DNA from: UBA11606 sp965243715
GTDB taxonomy: Bacteria > Actinomycetota > Acidimicrobiia > Acidimicrobiales > Aldehydirespiratoraceae
Assembly: GCA_965243715.1 (NCBI GenBank)
Contig: CBDEVU010000013.1
Span: 1 to 30,900 of the forward strand
Direction: 5' to 3'
DNA length: 30,900 bases
Under the pieces are notes generated by a model. It was not told the origin of the DNA and did no database searches. It saw nothing but the letters and a program-made list of their open reading frames with translations. Within the stretch, counting starts at the first letter, position 1. The number at the start of each line of letters is the position of its first letter. Below are positions 1 through 8,331 of the stretch, piece after piece. The position numbers were made by a program, and so were the translations under genes.

Positions 1-506
1 ACGGCATCGCTTGCGGTGCCGGTTCCGGGAACGTCAAGTTCGTGCAGCGCCTGGGTTTTGGCCTCGGTCGCGGTCATCACGGCGTTGACCGCGGCGCTGA
101 CGTCGAGGCCTGTTGGAAGTTGAATGACGATGTTGATGGTGCCGGGGGTCCAGCGGGCGGGGCGACCAGTCGGGTCGGCCGCCCAGGTCGGATTCGTGAT
201 ACCGACCGTGGCGTGGCTGACGACCCCATCACAGGTCCCCCGCCGGAACCGGCTCAGATCAGCGGCGGTGAACAACGCGACACCGGTGCCGCCTAGGCCA
301 AGCCCCGCCGCGGTTTGGGCCGCGTGGTCGCTGAGGTCGGTCCGGTCGTAGTCGAGGGGCACACCGATGTTCGTCAGCCATTCTGGATGGTTCAATCCCC
401 CGCCAACTACGGCCGAGGACAGCGTCGTCACCGGGGTCGTCCATTGCCACACCATCACGCCGCGGTGGTGCTCAGTGGCGGGATGCAAGGTCGGCTCGCT
501 CACCAT
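1..506 (-). CDS. cbiZ: Adenosylcobinamide amidohydrolase CbiZ, 5' part (runs off left edge)
   Basis: CbiZ removes the aminopropanol side chain of adenosylcobinamide to give adenosylcobyric acid, letting a cell salvage and remodel cobamides. Reading down from an ATG at 506 gives one uninterrupted frame to the window edge (168 codons). It begins MVSEPTLHPATEHHRG and contains the family-like blocks LSSAVVGGGLNHPEWL, VALFTAADLSRF, PGTINIVIQLP and NAVMTATEAKTQALHEL, ending at VPGTGTASDA. The GGG block, the TAAD block and the final PGTGTA block are what I recognise from CbiZ. The start overlaps the stop of the upstream cobD-HAD gene by 7 bp (500-506), which suggests translational coupling and supports this start. 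The 3' end is outside the window, so completeness cannot be judged. Confidence 0.85.
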   Translation of the reverse strand, partial: MVSEPTLHPATEHHRGVMVWQWTTPVTTLSSAVVGGGLNHPEWLTNIGVPLDYDRTDLSDHAAQTAAGLGLGGTGVALFTAADLSRFRRGTCDGVVSHATVGITNPTWAADPTGRPARWTPGTINIVIQLPTGLDVSAAVNAVMTATEAKTQALHELDVPGTGTASDA

Positions 507-1870
507 CTGAGCCGCAGAAACTCTTCGATGGGCCCACCCGGTGAACGACCCCCACCGGCCCGGACAAAGTGCGCACCAACAGCAACCGCTGCCCCTTGGT
601 CCACATCGGCGTCGCCCACGAACAAGGTCTGTTCTGGCGTCACCCCAAGGCAGTCCATCGCCAGTTGCAAACCCCGAGGGTCCGGCTTCGCCGCGCCCAC
701 ATCAACCGAGGTGACAATCACCTCCAACAGGTCCGCCAACCCGCATCCGGCCAGCACGGAGCGCACATCCTCGCTGGTCATCACCGATGTGTCGGTCACC
801 GCGGCCAGCCGAAATCGCGGCTGCAGGCTTCGCAATTCGCTAACCACTTCGCCGATCGGTGCGGCCTCCAGCGCCGCCACCGCAGTACCCGACGGCGCGG
901 CGTGGACCAACGTGTCCCCGACATCGAACACAATCGCCCGCAGTTCTACCGGCTCCGATCCGGCCCTGAGCGTCACCCGATCCAACGCTGACTCCAGCCG
1001 AGCGAGTCCCTCCCCGTCAGGAACCGCGACACGAACCACCCCCGGTAATCCGAAAGTGGCGCAATCTCGCACCACTACGCCATGAACCGCGAGACTCTCA
1101 CGCAAACCCGTCGCCTGCACCAGGACCCACGGGGCGTCAGCGGTTTCTGCGGTGAATCCTCGCTCAACGAAGACCGCTACTAGTTCTCGGCGAGCGACCG
1201 CGATCGACTGCGACCAGTCCGTCAACTCGCACAAATCGAGCAATTCGGGCAACACCGCAAGGGCCAGCGATCCCACCGACCACTCGGGCTGTCGGCGAGC
1301 GAACCGATCGACTTCGTCGGCAATCACATACCCCAACCGCAACCCCGGGCAAGCAAACACTTTCGTCAGCGAACCCACCACGACACCTGGCCGACCGGCT
1401 GACCACCGGCCCGTCGCCAGCGAGAAGAAGGCCTCGTCCCAGACGTCAGCCGCCTCGCTTTCCCCGGCGAGGATTCCGCTCGGACTATGGGGATCGCTGC
1501 GCCATACCGGCCCCGATTCCCCCCGGGGATGCAACGCGAACTCTGGCTCGGCCCACACTCGACCCCCCAACTCTCCCGCCACCAACGCAATCGCCTCGCT
1601 GCCACCGTTGGTCAACATCAACCGATCGGGATCGACCCCCATCACGTCGGCCAACAGTCGCGTCGCTTCCGCCGGATCGGGGTAACAACGCAACGCGGCC
1701 ACGTGGCGCGTCACCATCGACGAAACATCAGGGGCGAACGGATTCAGGTTTTGCGACAGATCAAGCATCCCCATGGGATCCAAGCCCAAGGCCCGCGCCA
1801 TTCGCCTCCCATCACCGCCATGAAGGCCAGGCCTCGGCACCATCGCACCCCGACCCGTCGCCGCAGCCAT
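500..1870 (-). CDS. cobD: CobD-like threonine-phosphate decarboxylase fused to a HAD-family phosphatase domain
   Basis: About 456 aa. Residues about 10-305 are a fold-type I PLP aminotransferase of the CobD/CobC type. It has the N-terminal HGGDG block, DLSQNLNPFAPD, the PLP-binding DEAFF (about 145) and the Schiff-base lysine in GSLTKVFACPGLRLGY (about 170). CobD makes the aminopropanol phosphate linker of cobalamin from threonine phosphate. Residues about 310-456 form a HAD hydrolase domain with DVGDT (nucleophile about 316), TDTS, KPDP (about 395) and GDADVD (about 420). The HAD substrate is unknown; a cobamide-pathway phosphate ester is inference from the fusion and from cbiZ next door. 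The frame stays open upstream to 2080, but that part runs into the divergent gene, so it is not included. ATG 1870 is chosen; GTG 1882 and ATG 1843 are alternatives with no decisive ribosome site. The homologous HisC aminotransferase is less likely given the context. Confidence 0.82.
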   Translation of the reverse strand: MAAATGRGAMVPRPGLHGGDGRRMARALGLDPMGMLDLSQNLNPFAPDVSSMVTRHVAALRCYPDPAEATRLLADVMGVDPDRLMLTNGGSEAIALVAGELGGRVWAEPEFALHPRGESGPVWRSDPHSPSGILAGESEAADVWDEAFFSLATGRWSAGRPGVVVGSLTKVFACPGLRLGYVIADEVDRFARRQPEWSVGSLALAVLPELLDLCELTDWSQSIAVARRELVAVFVERGFTAETADAPWVLVQATGLRESLAVHGVVVRDCATFGLPGVVRVAVPDGEGLARLESALDRVTLRAGSEPVELRAIVFDVGDTLVHAAPSGTAVAALEAAPIGEVVSELRSLQPRFRLAAVTDTSVMTSEDVRSVLAGCGLADLLEVIVTSVDVGAAKPDPRGLQLAMDCLGVTPEQTLFVGDADVDQGAAVAVGAHFVRAGGGRSPGGPIEEFLRLRW

Positions 1871-1950
1871 CGCCAACACGGTACTCGCATCCTCAGCCGC
1901 GCCCCAACCCGTGACAGAGTTGACTGTGATAGCCGGGGCGGCGCGCCGGG

Positions 1951-3987
1951 TTGACGGTGGGCCATGCTGAGACGGTGGAGTTTGACGAGGAACTACCGGT
2001 AGCCGACTGGCCCATGCAGCTAACCCGGCGCTCACCCACAGATACGGGGGCGCAAACCGGAGGCCCCAAGTGGCATTCACGCCAAGGACCAGTCCTCGGG
2101 GTTGCCTTGGTCGCCCTCGCCCTAGTCGTCAGCTCCAGTCTTCTGGTCGGAGACCCCGCCGAGGACGCCGAAGCCGACGCCGCCGAGACTCTCTTCACCG
2201 CCGATGGCGCGGGACGGGTAGCCACCGAGTTTCCCGCACCAATCGCCGCCATTGCACTGTCGTTCGCCAGCTCACCCAAGGCACCCTTCCCTCCCCGGGC
2301 CTTCGTGCGACCGGCCAGCGACCTCACCGACGGACAAGAGTTTGAGCTTGAAATCGACGGCTTAGAACCACGAAGCGGTTATCTCATCACCCAGTGCATC
2401 CACGGCCTCACCTCGGCCGACTCCGCCTGCTCATCGCCACTGGATCGGCTCGCCCGCCTCGCCAGCGACGGTGGCACCATCACTTTGACGCTGTTAACCC
2501 AACGGTTTCATTTCATCAACGGTGAATGGTTCGACTGTGCGTCCTTGCCCACCGGCTCATGCGTCGTACACATCCTCAGCACCAACGATCAACGCAGCCC
2601 GGGCGCGGTTGCGTTGCACTTCGACCCAACCAGCGACGGGCCGAACCGCCGCTTCGCCGTCGCCTCGCCCGTCGAGTTGGCCGACAACTTCCCCGCGGTC
2701 ACCTTCTGGGCCGAAGCGCCAATCCTGCAACAGGGCTATCCCGGTATCGCCCTGTGCCGCGAGGGGATCACCGACGCCTGCACCAACCTCACCCGAGACA
2801 ACGAAGTCATCGAAACCAACACGACCAAAGTCGACCTTGAACTCCCTCGCCGCTTCACGACCTGGCAAGGCGAAACTCACGACTGCGTGCTAGTCGCGCC
2901 GTGCGAACTGCGATTCTGGGGGCAAGACAACGTCCTCAACGAATACAGCACTCCCGTTCTCTTCGACCCCGATTCCTTTCTGCGGAACGTTTCAGTGGCT
3001 GAAACGAGTACTGCCGGGCCCTACCTCGACGGCGACGTTATTACCGTGCGGGTTAACGGACCCACCCGCTATAACGCCATCCAGTGCGTCGTCGATCAGA
3101 GCAGGTCCTGCGGGGAGACAATCCATCGATTGGTCGTCGCGGACGGGTCAACATCGGGCGCGCTAACGCTGGCGTTGAGTCGCACGATCATCACCCCACG
3201 CGGCGCTCACGACTGCGCCGTCGATGGCCCGTGCGAATTGCGGTTCATCAACACCGGTAGGTATGTGGCGCCGGTCCCACTGACCTTCTCGGGTGAGGAT
3301 AACGCCGAGGTGCCGCCGGTGATCGTTCGGCCTACGAGCGGACTCGGCCATGGTTCGCTCCTCGAACTGCGAACCGTAGGCGGCGCGGCCCGCCAGATTG
3401 TGACCAGCCTATGCACCGACGCGGGTGCGTGCCTGTGGCTTGCGGACTCGCGTGTCACCGTCGAGAACGCGGTCGCTCGTCTCCGAGTGCCCCGCTACTT
3501 CAACGATGTCTACGATCACGACCCGGAACGGGACCGCTTCGATTGTGCTGTCGATGCGTGCTCGCTGCGGACGTCGTTCGGTGGCCATATCGTCGACACG
3601 CCGCTACTTTTTACTGGCCCCGACCCGTTTGATGAAGACCCTCAACTCCGCCTCGGCGACGCCCGCGGAGTTACCGAACGGGACCTGATTCCGCTGCGAC
3701 TCAGTGGCTTCTTCGTCGTCGACCCAGACGCGGTCAACGCCCTCCGCTTCTTTTGGTGCCGCGGACCCGACGATGCCTTCTCCGCGTGTGTCCGGGCTTC
3801 GGTTACCAATGCTCTGGTGGACGGCGCTGGATCGGCCCAAACCACGGTGCGGATCCCGACCCGTGCCGCCACCGTCCGCCGGCCAAGCGATGGCCCAGTT
3901 TGTCAAGATGACTGTTGGCTGGTGGCCAGCTTCGAGCGGGAGTTCCAGCGAGCGGCAACGCAGGCCTTCATTGACGCGGCGAAGTAA
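1951..3987 (+). CDS. Membrane-anchored protein with five neocarzinostatin-like modules
   Basis: 678 aa if the TTG at 1951 is the start; GTG 1957, GTG 1975 and ATG 2014 are in-frame alternatives and none has a clear ribosome site. A hydrophilic N-terminus is followed by one transmembrane segment (about 46-66) and a long presumably extracellular part. That part holds five modules of about 110 aa resembling neocarzinostatin, the Ig-like apoprotein family: a PASDLTDGQ-type strand, a QC...C pair, an R-F strand, and a DC...C pair before a final hydrophobic strand. The cysteines are at about 149/160/196/204, 269/277/312/318, 379/387/422/428, 488/494/532/537 and 603/613/651/655, and I see no others. 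Known single-domain members bind enediynes, but no enediyne genes are present here. Function is therefore unknown; an extracellular disulfide-stabilised rod is inference. The next gene is a paralogue. Confidence 0.8.
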   Translation: MTVGHAETVEFDEELPVADWPMQLTRRSPTDTGAQTGGPKWHSRQGPVLGVALVALALVVSSSLLVGDPAEDAEADAAETLFTADGAGRVATEFPAPIAAIALSFASSPKAPFPPRAFVRPASDLTDGQEFELEIDGLEPRSGYLITQCIHGLTSADSACSSPLDRLARLASDGGTITLTLLTQRFHFINGEWFDCASLPTGSCVVHILSTNDQRSPGAVALHFDPTSDGPNRRFAVASPVELADNFPAVTFWAEAPILQQGYPGIALCREGITDACTNLTRDNEVIETNTTKVDLELPRRFTTWQGETHDCVLVAPCELRFWGQDNVLNEYSTPVLFDPDSFLRNVSVAETSTAGPYLDGDVITVRVNGPTRYNAIQCVVDQSRSCGETIHRLVVADGSTSGALTLALSRTIITPRGAHDCAVDGPCELRFINTGRYVAPVPLTFSGEDNAEVPPVIVRPTSGLGHGSLLELRTVGGAARQIVTSLCTDAGACLWLADSRVTVENAVARLRVPRYFNDVYDHDPERDRFDCAVDACSLRTSFGGHIVDTPLLFTGPDPFDEDPQLRLGDARGVTERDLIPLRLSGFFVVDPDAVNALRFFWCRGPDDAFSACVRASVTNALVDGAGSAQTTVRIPTRAATVRRPSDGPVCQDDCWLVASFEREFQRAATQAFIDAAK

Positions 3988-4031
3988 GCTAACCGTCCGG
4001 TCGCCCTAGCCCACGGGGCGTTAAGCGTGCC

Positions 4032-4038
4032 AAGGTGG
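4032..4038 (+). promoter_or_regulatory. Ribosome binding site deciding the ATG 4042 start
   Basis: AAGGTGG lies just upstream of ATG 4042 with a short spacer. The in-frame GTG at 4027 has no comparable site, so the ATG is the better start for the second neocarzinostatin-like gene. Confidence 0.5.
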
Positions 4039-4041
4039 GGT

Positions 4042-6372
4042 ATGGCCTGGGGGGATCAGGAGAGGGAACTAGAGATCCTGCCGATCGACGTTGGGCCTAG
4101 CCGCCCCCCAGCCGAGTCGCCCAGCGGGCCGGGAAGCAAGCCGGTCGGCGGATCGCTGGTCGGACACCGGTCACGTCAGGTGGCAGTCATCATCGTCCTC
4201 GGATTCATCGGCGTCTGGGTTTTGCTCGCAGTCGTCGGGTGGGTCCTCGACGCGGGTACCGACGAAACCGAGGAAGTTCTCCTCGACGATCCAAGTTCCG
4301 CTATATCAGCCGTAGTCGAACCGCATCTCGGCCTCGTCGACGGAGAGTCAGTTCGTCTCACCGCCGCCCCGTTCGACCCAGACCGCAACGTGTCGGCCCT
4401 GATGTGTACTGCCGTACCGATCGACGAACTCGACTCGCTGACCGACGAATGCGACACGGGTACCTACCGCATCTTCAAGTCCAACGCCGACGGGAACCTC
4501 GACGACGCCCCCTATGTCGTTGCTCGTTCGCTCACCATCGCCGGTCGCCGAGTCGACTGTGCCCGCCTCGCTTGCGTAGTCCGGGTCAGCCAACTAGATA
4601 ACCCCAGCCATCGCCGAGACGTCACGCTCCAGTTCGATCCCGACAACGCCAGCCTCCTCCCGCCCGTCATCGACGTCAATCCCGCGGAAGGTCTCGTCGA
4701 CGCCCAAACCGTGATACTCACCGGCAAACGATTCGCCCCCGCGACCTCCGTAACCGCCAGCCAATGCATCATTGGTCGACCCGAAGCGGTCCGCAACTGT
4801 GAGCGGCCAACGGTCACCACCCTAGGCAACAGCAACCACGCTGGTGCACTGCGGATGGCGATCGAAGTCCAACGGTTCATGTTCATCCAGGCCACTTGGG
4901 TTGACTGCGCTAACCTCGAAGCTGGCCGGTGCGCGATAGTGGTCGACGAGGGCGCACCGGGGCGAACCGCCACCGCGGTGCCCCTGAGCTTCACCGCGGG
5001 CTCCCGCGCCGCAGCGAGGGTTGCCGTAAGCCCCGATACCGGACTGGTCGACGGCGATCAGACAACCATCACCGCCGCCACGTCGCTGTTCCAGGACGGC
5101 GACCCGGCCCTTCGCCTATGCGCCGCCGAAAACCCGGCCGCCTGCACGAACCTGGTCCTGAGTTCGGTGTTTACCGACGGTGCCGACGCCTGGCTCGTCA
5201 CCCAAGTTCCGCGCCGCTTCACGACCGAGCGCGGAACCCGACATGATTGCGTCGAAGACGGTCCCTGCGTGATCGGCATCTCGGTGTTTCAGGGCGAGGC
5301 GGAACTCATAACCCGCCCCGTCAGCTTCGATCCTGAAGCACCGCTGCGACCCGTCATAGCGCCCGTTGTTACCCCAAACGGACCCTATATCCCGGATCAA
5401 GAAGTCGAAATTGCCGCCGCCGATCGAGGCACAAAACTGAACGTCTCGATCTGTGCCGTCGACGAACGCGACTACTGCGAGGTGCTCACGACTCGCGTCG
5501 ACCCGGGCAACCCGGCAACGGGTTCGATAGCAACGGTGAACCTGCACCGGCTAATCATCACCCCCGAAGGGCCCTGGGATTGCCTCCTCGATGGCCCGTG
5601 CGAACTGATCTCGTGGAACCGTGACGACGAGCAACGATTAGCCGCGGTAAGCCTAGAGTTCGACCCTGCCGTCAAATTGGGCGACGCGGTGGTCGTTGAT
5701 GCTCGACCGACTCAAGCCCTAGTTGATGGTTCCGTGGTGGAGGTTCGCGTCGCCGGCGCGACCCCGCAATGGTACAGGGTCAGCCTCTGCGTCGTAGCTA
5801 CTGAGGTCTGCGCTGGGCTGGAGGAACTCGAAGCCTCGTCGGCGGTGAGTCGGGTGAGCCGTGTTCATCTCCCTCGTCTTCTCTACGCCGCCGCGCCCAG
5901 CGAAATCACGGCCACCACCCACGATTGTGCGCTAACTAGCTGCGAGATCCGCATCACCGGAGCACGCTTCGTTGAGCGCATTCCCGTCCACTTCCGAGCC
6001 GCGCCCCGACCGGACCTTCCGGAACTGGCGATCAGCGCCAACTCCAAGTCCGCGATTGGTTCCACCGTGACCCTGAAGGGTCGTTCGTTTCTGCCTCTCG
6101 GTGTCGGCGGGGATACCACCGTCAAGGTGGCGTTTTGTGCCACGCCGGAATTCGGACCTTTCGCCGGGGGATGCACGTCACTGCTCGGTGAGAGTCCGCT
6201 ACTCGACGAGCGGGGTCGGTTCAACTTCACGTTCACCGTCTCGTCCCTTGAAGTAATTAACCTGTTCCGATCGGATCAGCCGATCTGTGTCACGCAATGC
6301 TGGATTGTTGCCTCAGTAGGCCAAGGCCACCGCCAAGCGGCGCTCGCCGTCGAGTTCTATTACGAGAACTAG
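4042..6372 (+). CDS. Membrane-anchored protein with six neocarzinostatin-like modules (paralogue of preceding gene)
   Basis: 776 aa from ATG 4042. The N-terminus is acidic and proline-rich, one transmembrane helix follows (about 47-69, rich in V, I, L, G and W), and the rest is presumably outside the cell. Six modules of about 110-120 aa follow, each opening with a strand like VSPDTGLVDGD and carrying four cysteines in the C...C / DC...C pattern of the neocarzinostatin fold. The 24 cysteines are accounted for exactly by 6 x 4. Modules 3 to 6 align in order with modules 2 to 5 of the upstream gene (RRFTTERGTRHDC with RRFTTWQGETHDC; IITPEGPWDC with IITPRGAHDC). The pair therefore looks like an old tandem duplication with a gain or loss of one N-terminal module. 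It lies 54 bp after its paralogue and is probably co-transcribed. The ligand and role are unknown. Confidence 0.8.
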   Translation: MAWGDQERELEILPIDVGPSRPPAESPSGPGSKPVGGSLVGHRSRQVAVIIVLGFIGVWVLLAVVGWVLDAGTDETEEVLLDDPSSAISAVVEPHLGLVDGESVRLTAAPFDPDRNVSALMCTAVPIDELDSLTDECDTGTYRIFKSNADGNLDDAPYVVARSLTIAGRRVDCARLACVVRVSQLDNPSHRRDVTLQFDPDNASLLPPVIDVNPAEGLVDAQTVILTGKRFAPATSVTASQCIIGRPEAVRNCERPTVTTLGNSNHAGALRMAIEVQRFMFIQATWVDCANLEAGRCAIVVDEGAPGRTATAVPLSFTAGSRAAARVAVSPDTGLVDGDQTTITAATSLFQDGDPALRLCAAENPAACTNLVLSSVFTDGADAWLVTQVPRRFTTERGTRHDCVEDGPCVIGISVFQGEAELITRPVSFDPEAPLRPVIAPVVTPNGPYIPDQEVEIAAADRGTKLNVSICAVDERDYCEVLTTRVDPGNPATGSIATVNLHRLIITPEGPWDCLLDGPCELISWNRDDEQRLAAVSLEFDPAVKLGDAVVVDARPTQALVDGSVVEVRVAGATPQWYRVSLCVVATEVCAGLEELEASSAVSRVSRVHLPRLLYAAAPSEITATTHDCALTSCEIRITGARFVERIPVHFRAAPRPDLPELAISANSKSAIGSTVTLKGRSFLPLGVGGDTTVKVAFCATPEFGPFAGGCTSLLGESPLLDERGRFNFTFTVSSLEVINLFRSDQPICVTQCWIVASVGQGHRQAALAVEFYYEN

Positions 6373-6383
6373 GCCCGCCACAC

Positions 6384-7232
6384 TCAGTTGATCACGGCCT
6401 GCAGTTCGCGAACATTGAACACCACCGGCGTGGTGAGGGTGATGGGCGCTAAAGCCTGCCCCCTCGGTCCCGTCTCATTGCTCGTGAATTGCACCCGCCA
6501 AGTGACCGACACCGAACCAACGAACGCCTCGCCCTCGTCGTTGGAGTCGAACGTGTAGGCGCAGTCCGAGGATTGAGCGTCCGGGTCGACATCGGGATCC
6601 CAGGTCGTTGCAACGTCCGCCACGCAGGTGACGGTGTCGCCGTTACCCAAGTTCCAGGTGGCATGGGAAAATCGGGGCCGCACCGTGGCCCACACGTTGC
6701 CCGCCTGAGCAGATACCGGTCCGTAGCTAAGTTCGCTCGTCACCGCTAACCACGTTGGTACGCCCACCACCTGATTGGTCATCGGAGAGAGCACCGGAGT
6801 TGGTCGGGCAAACTTGATCGAGTTCGCCGCGTACTGTGCTACCTCGACATCGGTGACGATCTGCGGCGGAACAGGATCGGTCCAGTGACGAAGAATCGGG
6901 AATGGCGGGAACGGGTCAACCCACGGATCGTTCGACCGGATCGTCGGCTGCCAGCATGTCAAAATGAACGGCGCCTGCCGAGGGTACGGAACGACCGGAA
7001 ACAGGTCGAACGTGGAACCATCAATGTCGTAGTAGCCACAGCGAATAACTACACCTGAAGTTCTCGCCCCCGGCGTCGTTGTGAGCCGGAGCGAACCCGG
7101 TGTCGAGGCCTCAACCGTGAGGACACCATCGAAATAGCGCGTCCTCGTCCCAGAGAAGTCACCGCCGTCTTGGGCACCGGCGGCCGACGCCAAGATGACC
7201 AGCGCAATCAATCCGACAATAATCCGGTGCAT
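6384..7232 (-). CDS. Secreted PKD-like hypothetical protein
   Basis: 282 aa. A clear signal peptide (positively charged start, hydrophobic core, cleavage likely after ASAAGA around residue 20) indicates export. The body has four cysteines, in VIRCGY, ILTCWQP, VTCVAD and SDCAYTF. The C-terminal third has the layout of the PKD-like domains common in actinobacterial secreted proteins: a W-LGNGD turn, a cysteine pair, then alternating strands (VSVTWRVQF). I do not recognise a function. It starts 35 bp after secG on the same strand with GAGGGGG just upstream of its ATG, so it is likely the last gene of the glycolytic run. Its stop faces the stop of the neocarzinostatin-like gene across 11 bp, and no clear terminator hairpin is seen there. 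Confidence 0.75.
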   Translation of the reverse strand: MHRIIVGLIALVILASAAGAQDGGDFSGTRTRYFDGVLTVEASTPGSLRLTTTPGARTSGVVIRCGYYDIDGSTFDLFPVVPYPRQAPFILTCWQPTIRSNDPWVDPFPPFPILRHWTDPVPPQIVTDVEVAQYAANSIKFARPTPVLSPMTNQVVGVPTWLAVTSELSYGPVSAQAGNVWATVRPRFSHATWNLGNGDTVTCVADVATTWDPDVDPDAQSSDCAYTFDSNDEGEAFVGSVSVTWRVQFTSNETGPRGQALAPITLTTPVVFNVRELQAVIN

Positions 7233-7267
7233 TGCGCCCCCTCATCAGGGTGAGAGTCAATGAAACG

Positions 7268-7492
7268 TCAAAAAACCAGTCCGTAGGAGATCGAGGTAAA
7301 GCCGAAAACTACGGCAGCGAGCACGGTGATGCGATCGAGGTTGCGCTCCACCACGGTCGACCCAGCCGCCGTGGCGCCCGCCCCGCCCCCGAACATATCG
7401 GACAGGCCGCCGCCCTTGCCACTATGCAGCAGCACCAAGAAGATCAGCAGCAGTGCGGAGGCAACATGGAGAGGTGCGATGATCCAAATCAC
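7268..7492 (-). CDS. secG: SecG, preprotein translocase subunit
   Basis: 74 aa, a normal SecG length. SecG is the small helper subunit of the SecYEG channel. Two transmembrane helices (about 3-22 and 53-72) flank the typical cytoplasmic loop LLHSGKGGGLSDMFGG, which is the family hallmark. The start is a GTG. The position directly after tpiA is the usual actinobacterial arrangement pgk-tpiA-secG. The 56-bp gap after tpiA shows no obvious hairpin, so read-through transcription is likely. Confidence 0.93.
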   Translation of the reverse strand: MIWIIAPLHVASALLLIFLVLLHSGKGGGLSDMFGGGAGATAAGSTVVERNLDRITVLAAVVFGFTSISYGLVF

Positions 7493-7548
7493 AAGGTGAA
7501 CTCTAGCAAGACGGCGAGCGAAATCCTATGCGGCGAAGTAAATCAGCC

Positions 7549-8331
7549 CTAGTAAATCCGATACTTGACGATACGGGCAAAGGAGTCCGCGTCGAGGCTG
7601 GCACCACCGACTAGTGCGCCGTCGATGTCGGGTTGGGCCATCAACTCCGAAGCGTTGGCCGCGTTGACCGAACCGCCGTACTGGATTCGCACTCTCGCCG
7701 CCGTCCCGCTCCCCCATTGGCTGGCGATAAGACCCCGCAGGTAGCCACACATCTGCTGAGCGTCGGCCGGGGTGGCCGTTTCTCCCGTACCGATCGCCCA
7801 GATTGGTTCGTAGGCCACAACAAGATTGCCGACCGTTTCGGCCGCCACGCCGCCCAGCGACCCCGCCACTTGAGAGGCGACCAAGGCTTCGGCCTGACCG
7901 GCGTTGCGTTCAGCGAGGGTCTCGCCGCAGCACACGATGGGGATCATCCCCGCGCTCACTACCGCGTTGGTTTTGTCGTTGACTGTGGCGTCAGTCTCGC
8001 CGAAGAGTTGCCGCCGCTCCGAATGGCCGACAATGACGTAGCTAACGTCGAGTTTTGCCAGCATGGCGCACGAAACCTCGCCGGTATAGGCGCCGGCCGC
8101 CGATGGGTACACATTCTGCGCACCGAGAGCGATCGGGATGTCGTCGGCTTGGAGCACGGTTTGCACCGAGCGCAGGTCGGTGAAGGGCGGGTGTACCGAA
8201 ACGTCAACCGCGGCGTAATCGCCACTCTCTAGGGCGTAGGACAACTTCTGGATCGTCTTGATTGCCTCGAAGTGGTTGTGGTTCATCTTCCAGTTGCCGG
8301 AGATGAGCGGCTTGCGGGAATTACTGTCCAT
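7549..8331 (-). CDS. tpiA: Triosephosphate isomerase
   Basis: 260 aa, usual length. It interconverts dihydroxyacetone phosphate and glyceraldehyde 3-phosphate in glycolysis. The sequence shows the substrate lysine in SGNWKMN (about residue 15), the catalytic histidine in VGHSERRQLFGE, the catalytic glutamate in VAYEPIWAIGTG (the signature motif) and the phosphate-binding IQYGGSVN. The ATG at 8331 overlaps the end of pgk by 11 bp, which implies coupled translation of pgk and tpiA. Confidence 0.97.
   Translation of the reverse strand: MDSNSRKPLISGNWKMNHNHFEAIKTIQKLSYALESGDYAAVDVSVHPPFTDLRSVQTVLQADDIPIALGAQNVYPSAAGAYTGEVSCAMLAKLDVSYVIVGHSERRQLFGETDATVNDKTNAVVSAGMIPIVCCGETLAERNAGQAEALVASQVAGSLGGVAAETVGNLVVAYEPIWAIGTGETATPADAQQMCGYLRGLIASQWGSGTAARVRIQYGGSVNAANASELMAQPDIDGALVGGASLDADSFARIVKYRIY

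Noticed and set aside
315..1690. Long plus-strand open frames opposite cobD and cbiZ
   Set aside because: They are antisense to well-recognised protein families, have low-complexity Arg/Ser/Pro composition and no family motifs; this is usual in GC-rich DNA.
1871..2080. N-terminal extension of the CobD-HAD protein up to 2080
   Set aside because: It overlaps the divergent neocarzinostatin-like gene, has no family similarity and would leave no promoter space.
1951..6372. Enediyne biosynthesis locus
   Set aside because: Only the apoprotein-like fold is present; no polyketide synthase or tailoring genes are near, and the proteins are multi-module and membrane-anchored.
6373..6383. Shared terminator between convergent genes
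   Set aside because: Only 11 bp separate the stops and no stem-loop with a T-run is visible.
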